Below are positions 51,217 to 60,668 of a DNA stretch of 64,000 nucleotides, piece by piece. The stretch comes from Peribacillus simplex (GTDB taxonomy: Bacteria > Bacillota > Bacilli > Bacillales > DSM-1321). Below the pieces are notes generated by a model. It was given only the letters and a program-made list of their open reading frames with translations. It was not told the DNA's origin and searched no databases. The DNA is taken from contig NZ_FTMX01000007.1 in assembly GCF_900156045.1 (NCBI RefSeq), positions 62,001 through 126,000 of the forward strand, given 5' to 3'. Numbering within the stretch: the stretch's first letter is position 1; each line of letters starts with the position of its first letter. A program made the position numbers and the translations under genes.

Positions 51217-53265
51217 TTACTTTTGGTGGACTTTTTCAAGATCAACCCGTCCTGAAAAGAAAACGGCGCCATTACCCATATCTGAGAGGCGATCTGGGGT
51301 AAGGGAATTGATGTGTTGTTTTGTTTCAGGTGTATTCTGCCACAAGCCTTGGCTGACAAGAACGCCGGGTAACACATTTTCACCGGGAGCAGCGGTAAGC
51401 AAACATTCACCGCGACCGTTCCAGATTTTAACCATATCTCCAGAGGCTATCCCCATTGTTTTGGCATCGGCGGCATTCATGTGCAGCTTCGGTTCCTTTT
51501 CCATGGAGATATGTTTGGCATTATTTGAAAAGGTTGAATTCAAGAAATTGTGATTAGGTGCCGGAATGAATAAAAATGGCAGGTCGCTGTCTTTTATGAT
51601 TGGCGTATATGTTGGCAAAGGCTCGTATCCATCCTGCTTCATCCGTTCGGAATAAAGTTCGATTTTACCGCTTGGTGTCGGGAGTTTGCCTGGGAACATC
51701 GGCTGCATTTTGGCTTTGACAAATTGATTCCTTGAAAGGGAGTCATAGGTGATGCCATCTAAATGCGGGTTATCGTGAAAATCCAGCGCCTGGCGTATCA
51801 TCTCTTCCTCTGAATCTCTAAATGCTTGTTCCTCAAATCCCATTCCAGCAGCTAACAGTTTGAACAGTTCAACATTCGATTTCGACTCGCCATATTTTTC
51901 GATTACAGGTTTTTGTATTTGCACGTAATTATGCCAGTATGAATTATAAAAATCCTCCGTTTCATAAGATGATGTGGCAGGGAGGACGAGGTCGGCAAAC
52001 ATGGCCGTTTCGGTTAAGAATAGATCATGTACAACTGTGAATAGATCTTCCCGCATTAGGCCTTCCTGCACCATATTTGCATTCGGGGCGACAAGTGCTG
52101 GGTTGGAGCCGTATACAAACATGGAGCGAATCGGGTTTTCCTTTTTGAGGAGAGCTTGACCGATTTGGTTCATATTAATGGTCCGGGTAGCTTTATTATG
52201 CAATAAATCAGGACGTCTTAAGGCATTTGTATTAAAAGCCAGATATCCAGAATTCCCTTTGATGGCTCCGCCGCCTTCGGTCATCCATTGGCCGGTAAGT
52301 GCCGGCAGGCAAGCAATGGTACGTACCGCCATGCCCCCATTGTCATGGTGCTGCAGGCCATTGCCTATCCGAACGAATGATGGACTTGTGGTGCCGTACA
52401 TCCTGGCTAATTCATATAAGTCTTCAATTGGAACGCCAGTGATTGCGGATACGGTCGCAGGGTCATATTGGCGGACGTGTTCACGCAATTCGGCAGCCCC
52501 CACTGTGTATTCATCGAGAAAGGGCTGGTCGACTAGATTCTCGGCATATAGTATATGCATTAATCCGAGGGCGAGCGCACTATCGGTGCCAGGCAGAATC
52601 GGAATGAACCAATCTGCCCACTTGCCGGTTTGGTTTTTATGTACGTCAATGACAACTACTTTGGCCCCGTTTTTTCGGGCTTGCTGGGCAAGTGTCACTT
52701 GATGCATATTTGTGCTCACAGCGTTAATGCCCCACATGATGAAAAGCTTTGTATGAATCGTTTCTTCTGGATCGATGCCGAATGAACCACCCATTGTATA
52801 GCTGTATCCGACTGAGCCTGCCGCGTTACAAATGGAACGCTCGAGCATGCTTGCACCGAGTTTGTGGAAAAAACGGCGATCCATCCCCTCGGCGCTGAGG
52901 TTGCCCATGTTTCCGTAAAAGCTGTAAGGAAGTATGCTTTCCGGACCGTGCATTTCGATCAGGTCTTTCCATTTTGAAGTGATTGTGTCAATGGCCTCTT
53001 CCCAGCTGATTGGAGCAAAATTCCCTTCTCCTTTCGGACCGATGCGCTTTAATGGCTGTTTTAAGCGATTAGTGTCATAAAGGCGGGCAGTCATGTTTCG
53101 GACTTTGTTGCAAATATTCCCTTTTGTGACTGGATGATCAGGATCTCCTTGAACTTTAATGATTTTCCCGTCTTTTTTGTGCAGCAGTAAACCGCATTGA
53201 TCAGGACAGTCAAGAGAGCAAACAGAGGGAAAAACTCCATCTGGCTGATTGATATAGGATTGCAT
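51217..53265 (-). CDS. Molybdopterin-dependent oxidoreductase (YyaE-like)
   Basis: A 682-residue member of the DMSO reductase/formate dehydrogenase family. The N-terminal Cys16, Cys20, Cys24 and Cys52 (VCSLDCPDQCGLLL ... GNICNK) bind a [4Fe-4S] cluster; the Mo-bis-MGD domains follow, with probable Mo ligand region ERSICNAAGSVGYSYT, and a C-terminal molydopterin-binding domain (MNAADAKTMGIASGDMVKIW). No signal or Tat motif, so it is cytoplasmic. Substrate is unknown; no partner electron-transfer subunit or cofactor gene adjoins. AGGAGG precedes the ATG. It is divergent from putP. Confidence 0.88.
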   Translation of the reverse strand: MQSYINQPDGVFPSVCSLDCPDQCGLLLHKKDGKIIKVQGDPDHPVTKGNICNKVRNMTARLYDTNRLKQPLKRIGPKGEGNFAPISWEEAIDTITSKWKDLIEMHGPESILPYSFYGNMGNLSAEGMDRRFFHKLGASMLERSICNAAGSVGYSYTMGGSFGIDPEETIHTKLFIMWGINAVSTNMHQVTLAQQARKNGAKVVVIDVHKNQTGKWADWFIPILPGTDSALALGLMHILYAENLVDQPFLDEYTVGAAELREHVRQYDPATVSAITGVPIEDLYELARMYGTTSPSFVRIGNGLQHHDNGGMAVRTIACLPALTGQWMTEGGGAIKGNSGYLAFNTNALRRPDLLHNKATRTINMNQIGQALLKKENPIRSMFVYGSNPALVAPNANMVQEGLMREDLFTVVHDLFLTETAMFADLVLPATSSYETEDFYNSYWHNYVQIQKPVIEKYGESKSNVELFKLLAAGMGFEEQAFRDSEEEMIRQALDFHDNPHLDGITYDSLSRNQFVKAKMQPMFPGKLPTPSGKIELYSERMKQDGYEPLPTYTPIIKDSDLPFLFIPAPNHNFLNSTFSNNAKHISMEKEPKLHMNAADAKTMGIASGDMVKIWNGRGECLLTAAPGENVLPGVLVSQGLWQNTPETKQHINSLTPDRLSDMGNGAVFFSGRVDLEKVHQK

Positions 53266-53324
53266 GGCGTATTCCTCCTAAATAATTAATCTAATAAAAT
53301 GAATTTTCTTAATTATATTGAAAG

Positions 53325-53338
53325 TGAAATCGTTGAAA
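53325..53338. promoter_or_regulatory. Possible cre site between the oxidoreductase and putP
   Basis: TGAAATCGTTGAAA matches TGWAANCGNTNWCA at 13 of 14 positions. It lies 84 bases before putP and 60 before the divergent oxidoreductase; which gene it would control is unclear. Confidence 0.4.
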
Positions 53339-53421
53339 GGTGCAAGAACTTCTTAACATATGTTTTTTTTTCTGATAAGCTTACAAGATGAAAATTAACC
53401 TATAAATAGGAGGATTCATTT

Positions 53422-54891
53422 TTGGATTATGGAATTATAATATCAATTGGAATATACATGGCAGGCATGCTGTTAATTGGTTATTTAGCCTATCGGAAAA
53501 CGGCCAACTTAACCGATTACATGCTTGGCGGCCGGAACTTGGGCCCGGCTGTAACTGCATTGAGTGCAGGAGCTTCCGATATGAGCGGCTGGCTGTTGAT
53601 GGGTCTTCCCGGTGCTATGTACATAAGCGGGTTAAGTGCTGGCTGGATTGTCGTCGGCCTGTGTGCAGGGTCTTATTTAAACTGGTTATTCGTGGCACCA
53701 AGACTTCGGACATACACGGAAGTGGCCGGCAATTCGATTACGATCCCGGACTTTTTGGGAAATCGGTTTAAAGATGGCTCCAGGGTCTTAAAAGTGGTAT
53801 CAGCATCGGTCATTTTAATTTTCTTTACCTTTTACACATCTTCAGGCATGGTAGCGGGCGGTGAGCTTTTCCGCTCCGCTTTCAATTTGGATTACCGGTG
53901 GGGCATCTGGCTGACGGCGAGCGTTGTTATTCTTTATACATTATTTGGCGGATTCCTGGCTGTTAGCTGGACCGACTTCGTACAAGGTACAATTATGTTC
54001 ATTGCCTTAATTCTAGTACCAGTTGTCACGATTGTAAATATTGGTGGCTGGGATCCTACCTTCAATGAAATAAAATCGATCAACCCGAATTTATTGCATG
54101 TTTTTGAAGGAACATCAACCATTGGAATCATATCTCTTCTGGCATGGGGGCTTGGTTATTTCGGGCAGCCTCATATTATCGTTCGATTCATGGCGGTTTC
54201 ATCTGTTAAAGAATTGAAAAGTGCACGCCGAATCGGTATGGGCTGGATGATTTTTGCTATCGTCGGAGCAATGTTCACGGGATTGGTGGGGATAGCTTAT
54301 TTTAACCTGACAAATAGTCCTTTAGGGGAAAAAAATGCTGAGTCCGTCTTCATCATTTTATCTAAAGAACTGTTTCCTTCTTTAATTACAGGCTTCTTGT
54401 TGGCTGCTATTTTAGCAGCGGTCATGAGTACGATTGCATCACAGCTGTTAGTATCGGCAAGTGCTCTGACCGATGATTTCTATAAGCAGTTCATTCGGCC
54501 GAATGCATCTGATAAGGAATTAGTGCTTGTAGGTCGGTTTGGTGTATTGGCGATATCTGCCATTGCCTTATTATTGGCTTTTAATCCAAGCGGTACGATC
54601 CTTAAATTGGTGGGTTATGCATGGGCTGGTTTTGGAGCGGCCTTCGGTCCTGTCATTCTGTTAAGCCTGTACTGGAAACGGATGACGAAATGGGGAGCCC
54701 TGGCGGGAATGATTGTCGGTACGGCAACCGTGATCGTCTGGGATATGATCGATAAGTTCGCTGAAGTATACGAAATCATTCCGGGTTTCATCGCTGGTTC
54801 AATAGCGGTAGTCGTTTTCAGCTTATTATCGGCCAAGCCTACAAAAGATATAGAAGAGGAATTCAATCAAGCCATTAAAAACCTCTCTTGA
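53422..54891 (+). CDS. putP: Sodium/proline symporter (PutP/OpuE family)
   Basis: A 489-residue solute:sodium symporter with about 13 helices. YMLGGRNLGPAVTALSAGAS then DMSGWLLMGLPGAMYISGLS (residues 33-72) is the proline symporter signature for Na+ and proline binding, and LAWGLGYFGQPHIIVRFMA is the conserved block near residue 245. It resembles both catabolic PutP and osmotic OpuE; adjacent proline-catabolic genes are absent, so which role applies is open. Start is TTG 53422 with AGGAGG eight bases upstream. Confidence 0.9.
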   Translation: MDYGIIISIGIYMAGMLLIGYLAYRKTANLTDYMLGGRNLGPAVTALSAGASDMSGWLLMGLPGAMYISGLSAGWIVVGLCAGSYLNWLFVAPRLRTYTEVAGNSITIPDFLGNRFKDGSRVLKVVSASVILIFFTFYTSSGMVAGGELFRSAFNLDYRWGIWLTASVVILYTLFGGFLAVSWTDFVQGTIMFIALILVPVVTIVNIGGWDPTFNEIKSINPNLLHVFEGTSTIGIISLLAWGLGYFGQPHIIVRFMAVSSVKELKSARRIGMGWMIFAIVGAMFTGLVGIAYFNLTNSPLGEKNAESVFIILSKELFPSLITGFLLAAILAAVMSTIASQLLVSASALTDDFYKQFIRPNASDKELVLVGRFGVLAISAIALLLAFNPSGTILKLVGYAWAGFGAAFGPVILLSLYWKRMTKWGALAGMIVGTATVIVWDMIDKFAEVYEIIPGFIAGSIAVVVFSLLSAKPTKDIEEEFNQAIKNLS

Positions 54892-54975
54892 TCATTGAAG
54901 GTCCAGTAAAAATGGTGCTGTTTTTTTTAGCTATATAAAACAATGAATGCAATATATATGGTACAATATCGATAG

Positions 54976-55009
54976 AGTCCTTATGTTGAAAACATGAGGG
55001 CTTTTTTTG
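54976..55009 (+). terminator. Terminator after putP
   Basis: AGTCCTTATGTT / AACATGAGGGCT arms (two G-T pairs), GAAA loop, seven T residues, 85 bases after the stop. Confidence 0.8.
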
Positions 55010-55055
55010 AGTGATTTGGGAATAATAAACCAAAAAACAATACAAAGGAAAAAAT

Positions 55056-56333
55056 ATGAACCAATCTCATAAAATTGCATGTAAAGTGGCTTTTATATAT
55101 ATAATCATTGGGGTCTTATGGATTATCGTTACGGATTACATCTCTATGACACAGGCAAGGGCAGATGTTCAGATATATGCAATGTTTCAACATTCCAAAG
55201 GGTGGATGTTCATTTTCATAACCGGGCTTTTCCTATACTTCATAATCAGGTATTGGACGGGGAAAATGTTGAGATCCCAACATGAATTCATTCTGAAGGA
55301 TGAACAGTATCGGTCGCTGTTCAAGCATAACCCGGATTGTGTCCTTGAGCTGGATCTCGAAGGAAATGTTGTTTCGATAAACCCTGAAGCTGAGAAACTA
55401 TTAGGTCATAACAGTGACAATTTGAAAGGCAAGAATGCGAATCATCTCCTCAACTGGAATGAAAGTGATAAAGTATCTGTATTCTTTAAACAGTCCCTTC
55501 AAGGGGAGGCTGTAAAATTCGAAACGACCATCCAGAATGGCAGTGATGAAGAACGGATAATCCGTGTAACCTTTTTACCGATCATCGTTCACGCCGAAAT
55601 GCTTGGAGTATATGCCATCGTTCGGGATATTACTGAATTGCGGCGCGAAGAGGAATTGATGATCATGTCTGAAAAGCTATCTGTAATCGGACATCTGGCT
55701 GCAGCGGTCGCACATGAGATACGGAATCCCCTGACATCGTTAAAAGGATTCGTACAGTTAATGGATATGACGCAGGAGGTGAACCCGCTGTATTCTGATA
55801 TTATGTTGAAGGAAATTGATCGAATCAATATTATCTCAAGTGAACTTTTGATTCTTGGGAAGAAACAGGATGTAGCGTTTCGCAGGATCGATCTTGCCGA
55901 CAGTTTACAACAGGTATTCACGTTGATGAAAGCAGAAACGAATTTGAATAATATCGAAATGGGGTTCAGGGTTAAAACCGCTGAACCGATTTATATTATG
56001 GCTGATCCAATTGAAATTAAACAGTTGATAATCAATATCGTCAAGAACAGCATTGAAGCGATTGAGGATAATGGGAAAATTGATATATCACTGCAAAACG
56101 TCGATGGACAAGCAATGGTCAGCGTGAGTGATAATGGCATGGGAATGGTGCCCGAGCGTCTTGAACGGATTGGTGAGCCTTTTTATTCGACGAAAGAAAA
56201 GGGCACAGGGATCGGGCTGGCAATTTGCCGGAAAATCGTTCATCGACTTCACGGGGAAATGCATTTTGAAAGTGAGATAAACATAGGGACGACGGTTACA
56301 ATTCGTATTCCATTGGCTACTGGACAAGAATAA
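55056..56333 (+). CDS. PAS-domain sensor histidine kinase (sporulation-kinase-like)
   Basis: A 425-residue membrane kinase. Two helices (about residues 8-28 and 48-66) enclose a very short external loop, then a PAS domain (residues 80-195), a dimerisation domain with His220 in AVAHEIRNPLTSLKGF, and an HATPase domain with N box VKNSIEAI, G1 VSDNGMGMV and G2 GTGIGLAICRK. The H-box and architecture are typical of KinA-E/Spo0A-phosphorelay kinases, and no response regulator adjoins. Input through the PAS domain or membrane is probable. The specific pathway is inference. Confidence 0.87.
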   Translation: MNQSHKIACKVAFIYIIIGVLWIIVTDYISMTQARADVQIYAMFQHSKGWMFIFITGLFLYFIIRYWTGKMLRSQHEFILKDEQYRSLFKHNPDCVLELDLEGNVVSINPEAEKLLGHNSDNLKGKNANHLLNWNESDKVSVFFKQSLQGEAVKFETTIQNGSDEERIIRVTFLPIIVHAEMLGVYAIVRDITELRREEELMIMSEKLSVIGHLAAAVAHEIRNPLTSLKGFVQLMDMTQEVNPLYSDIMLKEIDRINIISSELLILGKKQDVAFRRIDLADSLQQVFTLMKAETNLNNIEMGFRVKTAEPIYIMADPIEIKQLIINIVKNSIEAIEDNGKIDISLQNVDGQAMVSVSDNGMGMVPERLERIGEPFYSTKEKGTGIGLAICRKIVHRLHGEMHFESEINIGTTVTIRIPLATGQE

Positions 56334-56380
56334 ATGGTACTATGAAAGATAGGAAAAGTTATATTTTAAAGGAGAAAGAT

Positions 56381-57517
56381 ATGAGCGAATTACCTGAATT
56401 AGTGAACGATAGAAAAGCATATATACAAGAGGTCTGGAAAAAGTCCGGATTCGGGCAACTTACCCCGATTCAAACGAAAGCGATTCCGGTGATTGTCGAG
56501 GGAAAAGACATCATGGCCGAATCACCGACTGGTACGGGAAAAACATTAGCATATTTACTGCCATTGCTAGAAAAGATAGATCCTGAAAAGAAATCTCCCC
56601 AAGCTTTGATTTTGGCATCATCACGAGAACTGGTCATGCAAATCAATGAAGAAATTCGCATTTGGTCAGAGGGAAGCGGCATTACGGGTGCAGCATTCAT
56701 CGGCGGTGCCAATGTGAAAAGGCAGTTGGACAAACTGAAGAAGCGTCCCCAAGTGATTGCTGGAACACCGGGGCGGATTTACGAATTGATTGCCCAAAAG
56801 AAATTGAAGATGCATGAAGTTAAGACGATAGTACTTGATGAAGGTGACCAATTGATCACTCCAGAGCATATGGGAACGATCAATAATATTATCAAAACAA
56901 CGCTAAAAGATCGGCAAATCATGGTATTTTCTGCGACCCTGCCGGAGGAAACGGAAAAAGCCGCCCGGGGATTCATGAATGAACCCGAAATGATCAAGGT
57001 CGATAAGCATGAAAAAATGGAATCAAAGGTGGACCATCTTTACTTTGTTGTCGAGAGACGGGAAAAGTCCAAGATCCTCGAGAAAATCACAAGAATTAAA
57101 GATGTGAAGGCCCTTGCCTTCCTGAATGATATAGCGGAGCTGAGCGTCCTGCATGAAAAGCTGAGTTATAAAGGTATTGAAATGGGCGTGCTTCACGGTG
57201 AATCCAATAAAGTCGACAGGGAGAAAGCGTTGCGCAAGCTTCGTTCGGGAAAATCCCCAATGCTGATAGCAACGGATGTAGCGGCAAGGGGGCTTGACAT
57301 TAAAGGTCTTACTGCGGTCGTTCATATTGATATGGCTGACAACATCGAACAATATATCCATAGATCTGGGAGAACTGGGCGAGCAGGTGCAGATGGCACT
57401 GTCATTTCAATCGTAACGGAAAGAGAAGAGCGAGAGTTGAAAAAAATGGCTCGTGAACTGGAGATTCCATTAACGAGAGTAACCTTCTATGGTGGAAACA
57501 TCGTAGTCGATGAATGA
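56381..57517 (+). CDS. yfmL: DEAD-box RNA helicase (YfmL-like)
   Basis: A 378-residue two-domain helicase core. Motif Q is GFGQLTPIQTKAIP, motif I is SPTGTGKT, motif II is unusual DEGD (IVLDEGDQLI), motif III is SAT (MVFSATLPEE), and motif VI is HRSGRTGRAG. There is no C-terminal extension. B. subtilis YfmL is a cold-adaptation and ribosome-assembly helicase of similar length. ATG 56381 has AAAGGAG at ideal spacing; the earlier frame to 56342 is ignored. It lies 47 bases after the kinase gene and may be cotranscribed. Confidence 0.88.
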   Translation: MSELPELVNDRKAYIQEVWKKSGFGQLTPIQTKAIPVIVEGKDIMAESPTGTGKTLAYLLPLLEKIDPEKKSPQALILASSRELVMQINEEIRIWSEGSGITGAAFIGGANVKRQLDKLKKRPQVIAGTPGRIYELIAQKKLKMHEVKTIVLDEGDQLITPEHMGTINNIIKTTLKDRQIMVFSATLPEETEKAARGFMNEPEMIKVDKHEKMESKVDHLYFVVERREKSKILEKITRIKDVKALAFLNDIAELSVLHEKLSYKGIEMGVLHGESNKVDREKALRKLRSGKSPMLIATDVAARGLDIKGLTAVVHIDMADNIEQYIHRSGRTGRAGADGTVISIVTEREERELKKMARELEIPLTRVTFYGGNIVVDE

Positions 57518-57524
57518 TACGAAA

Positions 57525-57556
57525 AAAGGGACAGCCATGGCGGCTGTCTTTTTTTT
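57525..57556 (+). terminator. Terminator of yfmL
   Basis: GACAGCC / GGCTGTC stem, ATGGC loop region, eight T residues. Confidence 0.93.
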
Positions 57557-57907
57557 GCAAATGCCCGTTAAGATTAAAAATTAAAAAGTTGCTCATTGTA
57601 CGGAACCCCACTACATGCTTTTCCACTTTCTGAATATGGTGGGATCCCCAGTAGAAATGGGAAAGTGCTTGTTTTTGCTGAATAAAATTGAACGATGAAT
57701 GCCTAGGCAAAGGAATGTTCAAAAAGAAATGATCTTAATAAGATCAGGATAATATAGCCGCACTGCATTTGATACTATAAATATTCGATTGTGAAATTAG
57801 ACTAAATTCAGGAGTTCATTAATGGGTGATGATCATGAATGAAAACGCTTCCTTTATATGGTTTTTTGACATATGATAGCAATAGACATAGGTTAGGAGG
57901 AGACGGT
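57557..57907. other. Region upstream of the methionine gamma-lyase gene
   Basis: About 350 AT-rich bases with no gene. I looked for an S-box or T-box leader, expected for sulfur amino acid genes, and saw neither. TGAAAACGCTTCCT at 57840-57853 matches the cre consensus at 12 of 14 positions and could allow CcpA repression. Confidence 0.5.
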
Positions 57908-59083
57908 ATGACAGGAAAGCATAAACATTTTGAAACGGCAGTCATCCATGAAGGATATGACTCGAAGAAGCATTTAGGAAGCTTGGCAACACCCTTATTC
58001 CAAACCTCAACATTCACTTTCGAAAATGCCGAGCAAGGGGAAAGGCGTTTTGCCGGTATGGAAGATGGATATATTTATTCCCGCCTTGGAAATCCAACGG
58101 TACAAGTGCTTGAAGAAAAGATTGCCGCTTTGGAAGGCGGGGAAGCTGGTCTTGCTTTCGGTTCAGGCATGGCAGCCGTTTCAGCAGTGCTTTTTGCGTT
58201 AACAAAAACAGATGACCACATCCTGTGCTCACAGGGGCTATATGGTTGTACATTTGGCCTCCTGCAGCTAATGAAAAATAAATACCGCATCACACATGAT
58301 TTTTGTGAAATGGATTCAGAAGAACAGGTAAGGAAAATGATCCGGCCGGAAACGACCTGCATATATGTAGAAACCCCGATCAATCCGACGATGAAAATGA
58401 TTGACTTACAGATGGTGGTGAGAGTTGCGAAGGAATATAATGTGACGGTCGTAGTCGATAATACGTTTTCAACTCCCTACCTACAGAGACCGCTTGAATA
58501 TGGCTGTGATATCGTCCTTCATAGCGCTACGAAATATCTTTGCGGGCATGGGGATGTCGTTGCGGGACTTGTCGTCGGTAAGAAGGAATTCATGAATCAG
58601 GTAGCTGGGACTACACAGAAGGATATCGGTGGTATCATTTCACCATTCGATGCCTGGTTACTATTGAGGGGGTTAAAGACCTTGCCTGTCAGGATGGACC
58701 GTCATTCGGACAATGCAATGGCAATCTTTCAAGAACTTAAGAAACATCCAAAGGTGAAAAAGGTATATTATCCAGGTGATGAAGCTTCACCGGATCATTA
58801 TATAATGCAAAAACAAATGAAACATGGCGGCGGCCTTATCTCTTTCGAATTGCATGGCACAAAACAGGATGCACAGGAATTCCTCAATAAATTGAAACTT
58901 ATCAAAATTGCCGTAAGTCTAGGGGATGCCGAAACATTGATCCAGCATCCCGCTACCATGACGCACTCTGCCGTTCCTGAAGATTCACGGGAACAAATGG
59001 GCATCAGTGACCAACTGGTCCGTCTCTCAGTTGGCCTTGAGGCTTGGGAGGATGTCTGGCAAGATCTTCAGCAAGCATTTTAG
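57908..59083 (+). CDS. mdeA: Methionine gamma-lyase
   Basis: A 391-residue Cys/Met metabolism PLP enzyme. The Schiff-base Lys is Lys209 in LHSATKYLCGHGD; Tyr112 and Cys114 in SQGLYGCTFGLLQ correspond to the Tyr114 and Cys116 of Pseudomonas methionine gamma-lyase. The Cys is a hallmark of this activity against cystathionine gamma-synthase or lyase. It would split methionine into methanethiol, ammonia and 2-oxobutyrate. ATG 57908 has AGGAGGAG upstream; a 23-codon in-frame extension exists to 57839 but includes the ribosome binding site. A cre-like site lies in that leader. Confidence 0.85.
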   Translation: MTGKHKHFETAVIHEGYDSKKHLGSLATPLFQTSTFTFENAEQGERRFAGMEDGYIYSRLGNPTVQVLEEKIAALEGGEAGLAFGSGMAAVSAVLFALTKTDDHILCSQGLYGCTFGLLQLMKNKYRITHDFCEMDSEEQVRKMIRPETTCIYVETPINPTMKMIDLQMVVRVAKEYNVTVVVDNTFSTPYLQRPLEYGCDIVLHSATKYLCGHGDVVAGLVVGKKEFMNQVAGTTQKDIGGIISPFDAWLLLRGLKTLPVRMDRHSDNAMAIFQELKKHPKVKKVYYPGDEASPDHYIMQKQMKHGGGLISFELHGTKQDAQEFLNKLKLIKIAVSLGDAETLIQHPATMTHSAVPEDSREQMGISDQLVRLSVGLEAWEDVWQDLQQAF

Positions 59084-59096
59084 GGTACCATATCCC

Positions 59097-59828
59097 TCAT
59101 TTGTTCCTTCTATTTTTAATGAAGATGGTGATGGATACGATAAAAGTGATTGCAGCTAGGATATAAGAAATGTCTGTGATTACAGGATAGGCGTCGCTAT
59201 TTCGTATCCCGATGCCTATGAACGCCCAAACGAATACGAGAGGATAGCACCAATCCCGGTTTTTACCTGCAAAGACAAAGGCCAAGGCTGTTGCTGCAAT
59301 CAGCAGGACGATCGTCCAGATTATACTGGAAACCCCAAAACCGTCCCATTTGATATAGGTGAGGTAATAAGAAATGTCAGCTATGGCTGCAACACTTACC
59401 CAGCCTGCATAAACGGAAAACGGAAATAGGTCGAAAGCAGCATGCTCCACTTTTTTCATTCTTGTATAAATGACCATTAAAGTAGCCAACAGGGCAAAGA
59501 TAATGAATACGGATAACAAAAAACGTTCATAGTGCCAAGCCAAAAGCCAAGCGCCATTCAGGACGCAGCTTAAAGCGAACCAAGGGAAGGATGCCTTATA
59601 AGCAGGGCTGTTTTGATGTTTACTTAAAAACTGCCTGAATACCCAAATGGCGAGCAGGAAATAGATCAAGCCCCATATGGAAAATACATAACCGGCAGGA
59701 GTGAAATAGACATCAAGTTTATCGGAAATCTCTCCTGATGTTTGGCCGTTCAATGGCAGGAAGTTGGCTAAAAAATTCATCGTGACGACGAACAGGTAGA
59801 ATATCAAGTTAATGATGGAAATAAACAT
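59097..59828 (-). CDS. TspO/MBR-like tryptophan-rich membrane protein
   Basis: A 243-residue membrane protein with about seven helices. Aromatic-rich segments such as YFTPAGYVFSIWGLIYFLLA, FALSCVLNGAWLLAWHYERF and VYAGWVSVAAIADISYYLTY resemble TspO family motifs (W-x-P-P-x-x-x-F, N-x-x-W, W-x-x-x-A), but the protein is longer than the classical five-helix TspO (about 160 residues). Ligand (porphyrin, sterol or other) unknown. ATG 59828 has AAGGAGG upstream; the 53 residues before it in frame are not credible. Convergent with mdeA, without a strong terminator between. Confidence 0.68.
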   Translation of the reverse strand: MFISIINLIFYLFVVTMNFLANFLPLNGQTSGEISDKLDVYFTPAGYVFSIWGLIYFLLAIWVFRQFLSKHQNSPAYKASFPWFALSCVLNGAWLLAWHYERFLLSVFIIFALLATLMVIYTRMKKVEHAAFDLFPFSVYAGWVSVAAIADISYYLTYIKWDGFGVSSIIWTIVLLIAATALAFVFAGKNRDWCYPLVFVWAFIGIGIRNSDAYPVITDISYILAAITFIVSITIFIKNRRNK

Positions 59829-60451
59829 GGGCTTCCTCCTTGTATGAATTGTGACCCTTCTAACCTTATTCCACATATTTAGCCTGGTTAATCTTTTCGG
59901 AGCACATCGGGGGTACTTGGGGGGGCATTTTTCCATAAAGAGAGGAAGATCCTGTAACAATTGAACATTTAAGGTTAGAAATTTCACACCTTCACTTTAT
60001 GGTGGGGTCGTAAGATATGATATAAAATAAAAACCCCCCTAGACCTTTGTGTAAAAGGGTTTTGGGGCGGTTTTTGTTTGTGTATTTTATAGTTTGGTAG
60101 GAAATTCGGCAGGGAATCTGAACTAATAACAAAACACTGGAGTTATTCAGCATTTTTTTAAGTACTTTAGCTCATCCTGCATGTTTGGCATCAAATGAGA
60201 ATAGGTATCTAAGGTAATTTTGATAGAATAATATACCAATTATACTTGATGATGAGGCGACAATCCTTACAGATGTCGTCTTTAGTTGATTTACATAACT
60301 ACTTCAGAGAACATTGTATTATGAGTGTTACAATTATCTTGAGGTGGTAACTTTGTTTATTTCTCCAATCAACAGAGCAACCCTTCGAAGACGAAGATTT
60401 TATAACGGAACTAAAGTTATCAAGACCTAAATTATAAAAAACTGATTAAAT
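59829..60451. other. Accessory-looking intergenic region
   Basis: About 620 bases. A GC-rich compound hairpin at 60030-60078 (AACCCCCC ... GGGGCGGTT then TTTTTG) may be a terminator. A TTG-started 25-codon frame at 60353-60430 (MFISPINRATLRRRRFYNGT) has GAGGTGG upstream and could be a micro-protein, but nothing else supports it. Confidence 0.4.
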
Positions 60452-60500
60452 AAAGGAGAGCACATACTAACCATGTATAGTATGTGCTCTCCTTTAACTT
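60452..60500. repeat. Perfect 18-base-pair hairpin
   Basis: AAAGGAGAGCACATACTA and its exact complement TAGTATGTGCTCTCCTTT flank an eight-base loop (ACCATGTA). No gene lies directly upstream to explain it as a terminator, and the T tract afterwards is interrupted. It contains an AGGAG-like sequence in one arm, so it could hide or present a ribosome binding site, but no good frame follows. Confidence 0.8.
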
Positions 60501-60668
60501 TTAATGAAATAACGCACCTGTTGCAGATAATGTTACAGACTAACCGGGAAATTGGTAATAGCAGTGAGTGCATAGAGGTACCAACATTCCATCTACCTTC
60601 CGTTTTTTTGCTTCTAGATTCTGGGTTTATGCCAATTAAAGAACATAAATGCAAAAAGCTGAATTAGT

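Noticed and set aside
57557..57907. S-box or T-box leader before the methionine gamma-lyase gene
   Set aside because: No conserved aptamer or T-box sequence could be found in the leader.
60473..60667. 64-codon plus-strand frame starting inside the long hairpin
   Set aside because: Start codon is in the hairpin loop, no recognisable product, and no support beyond an open frame.
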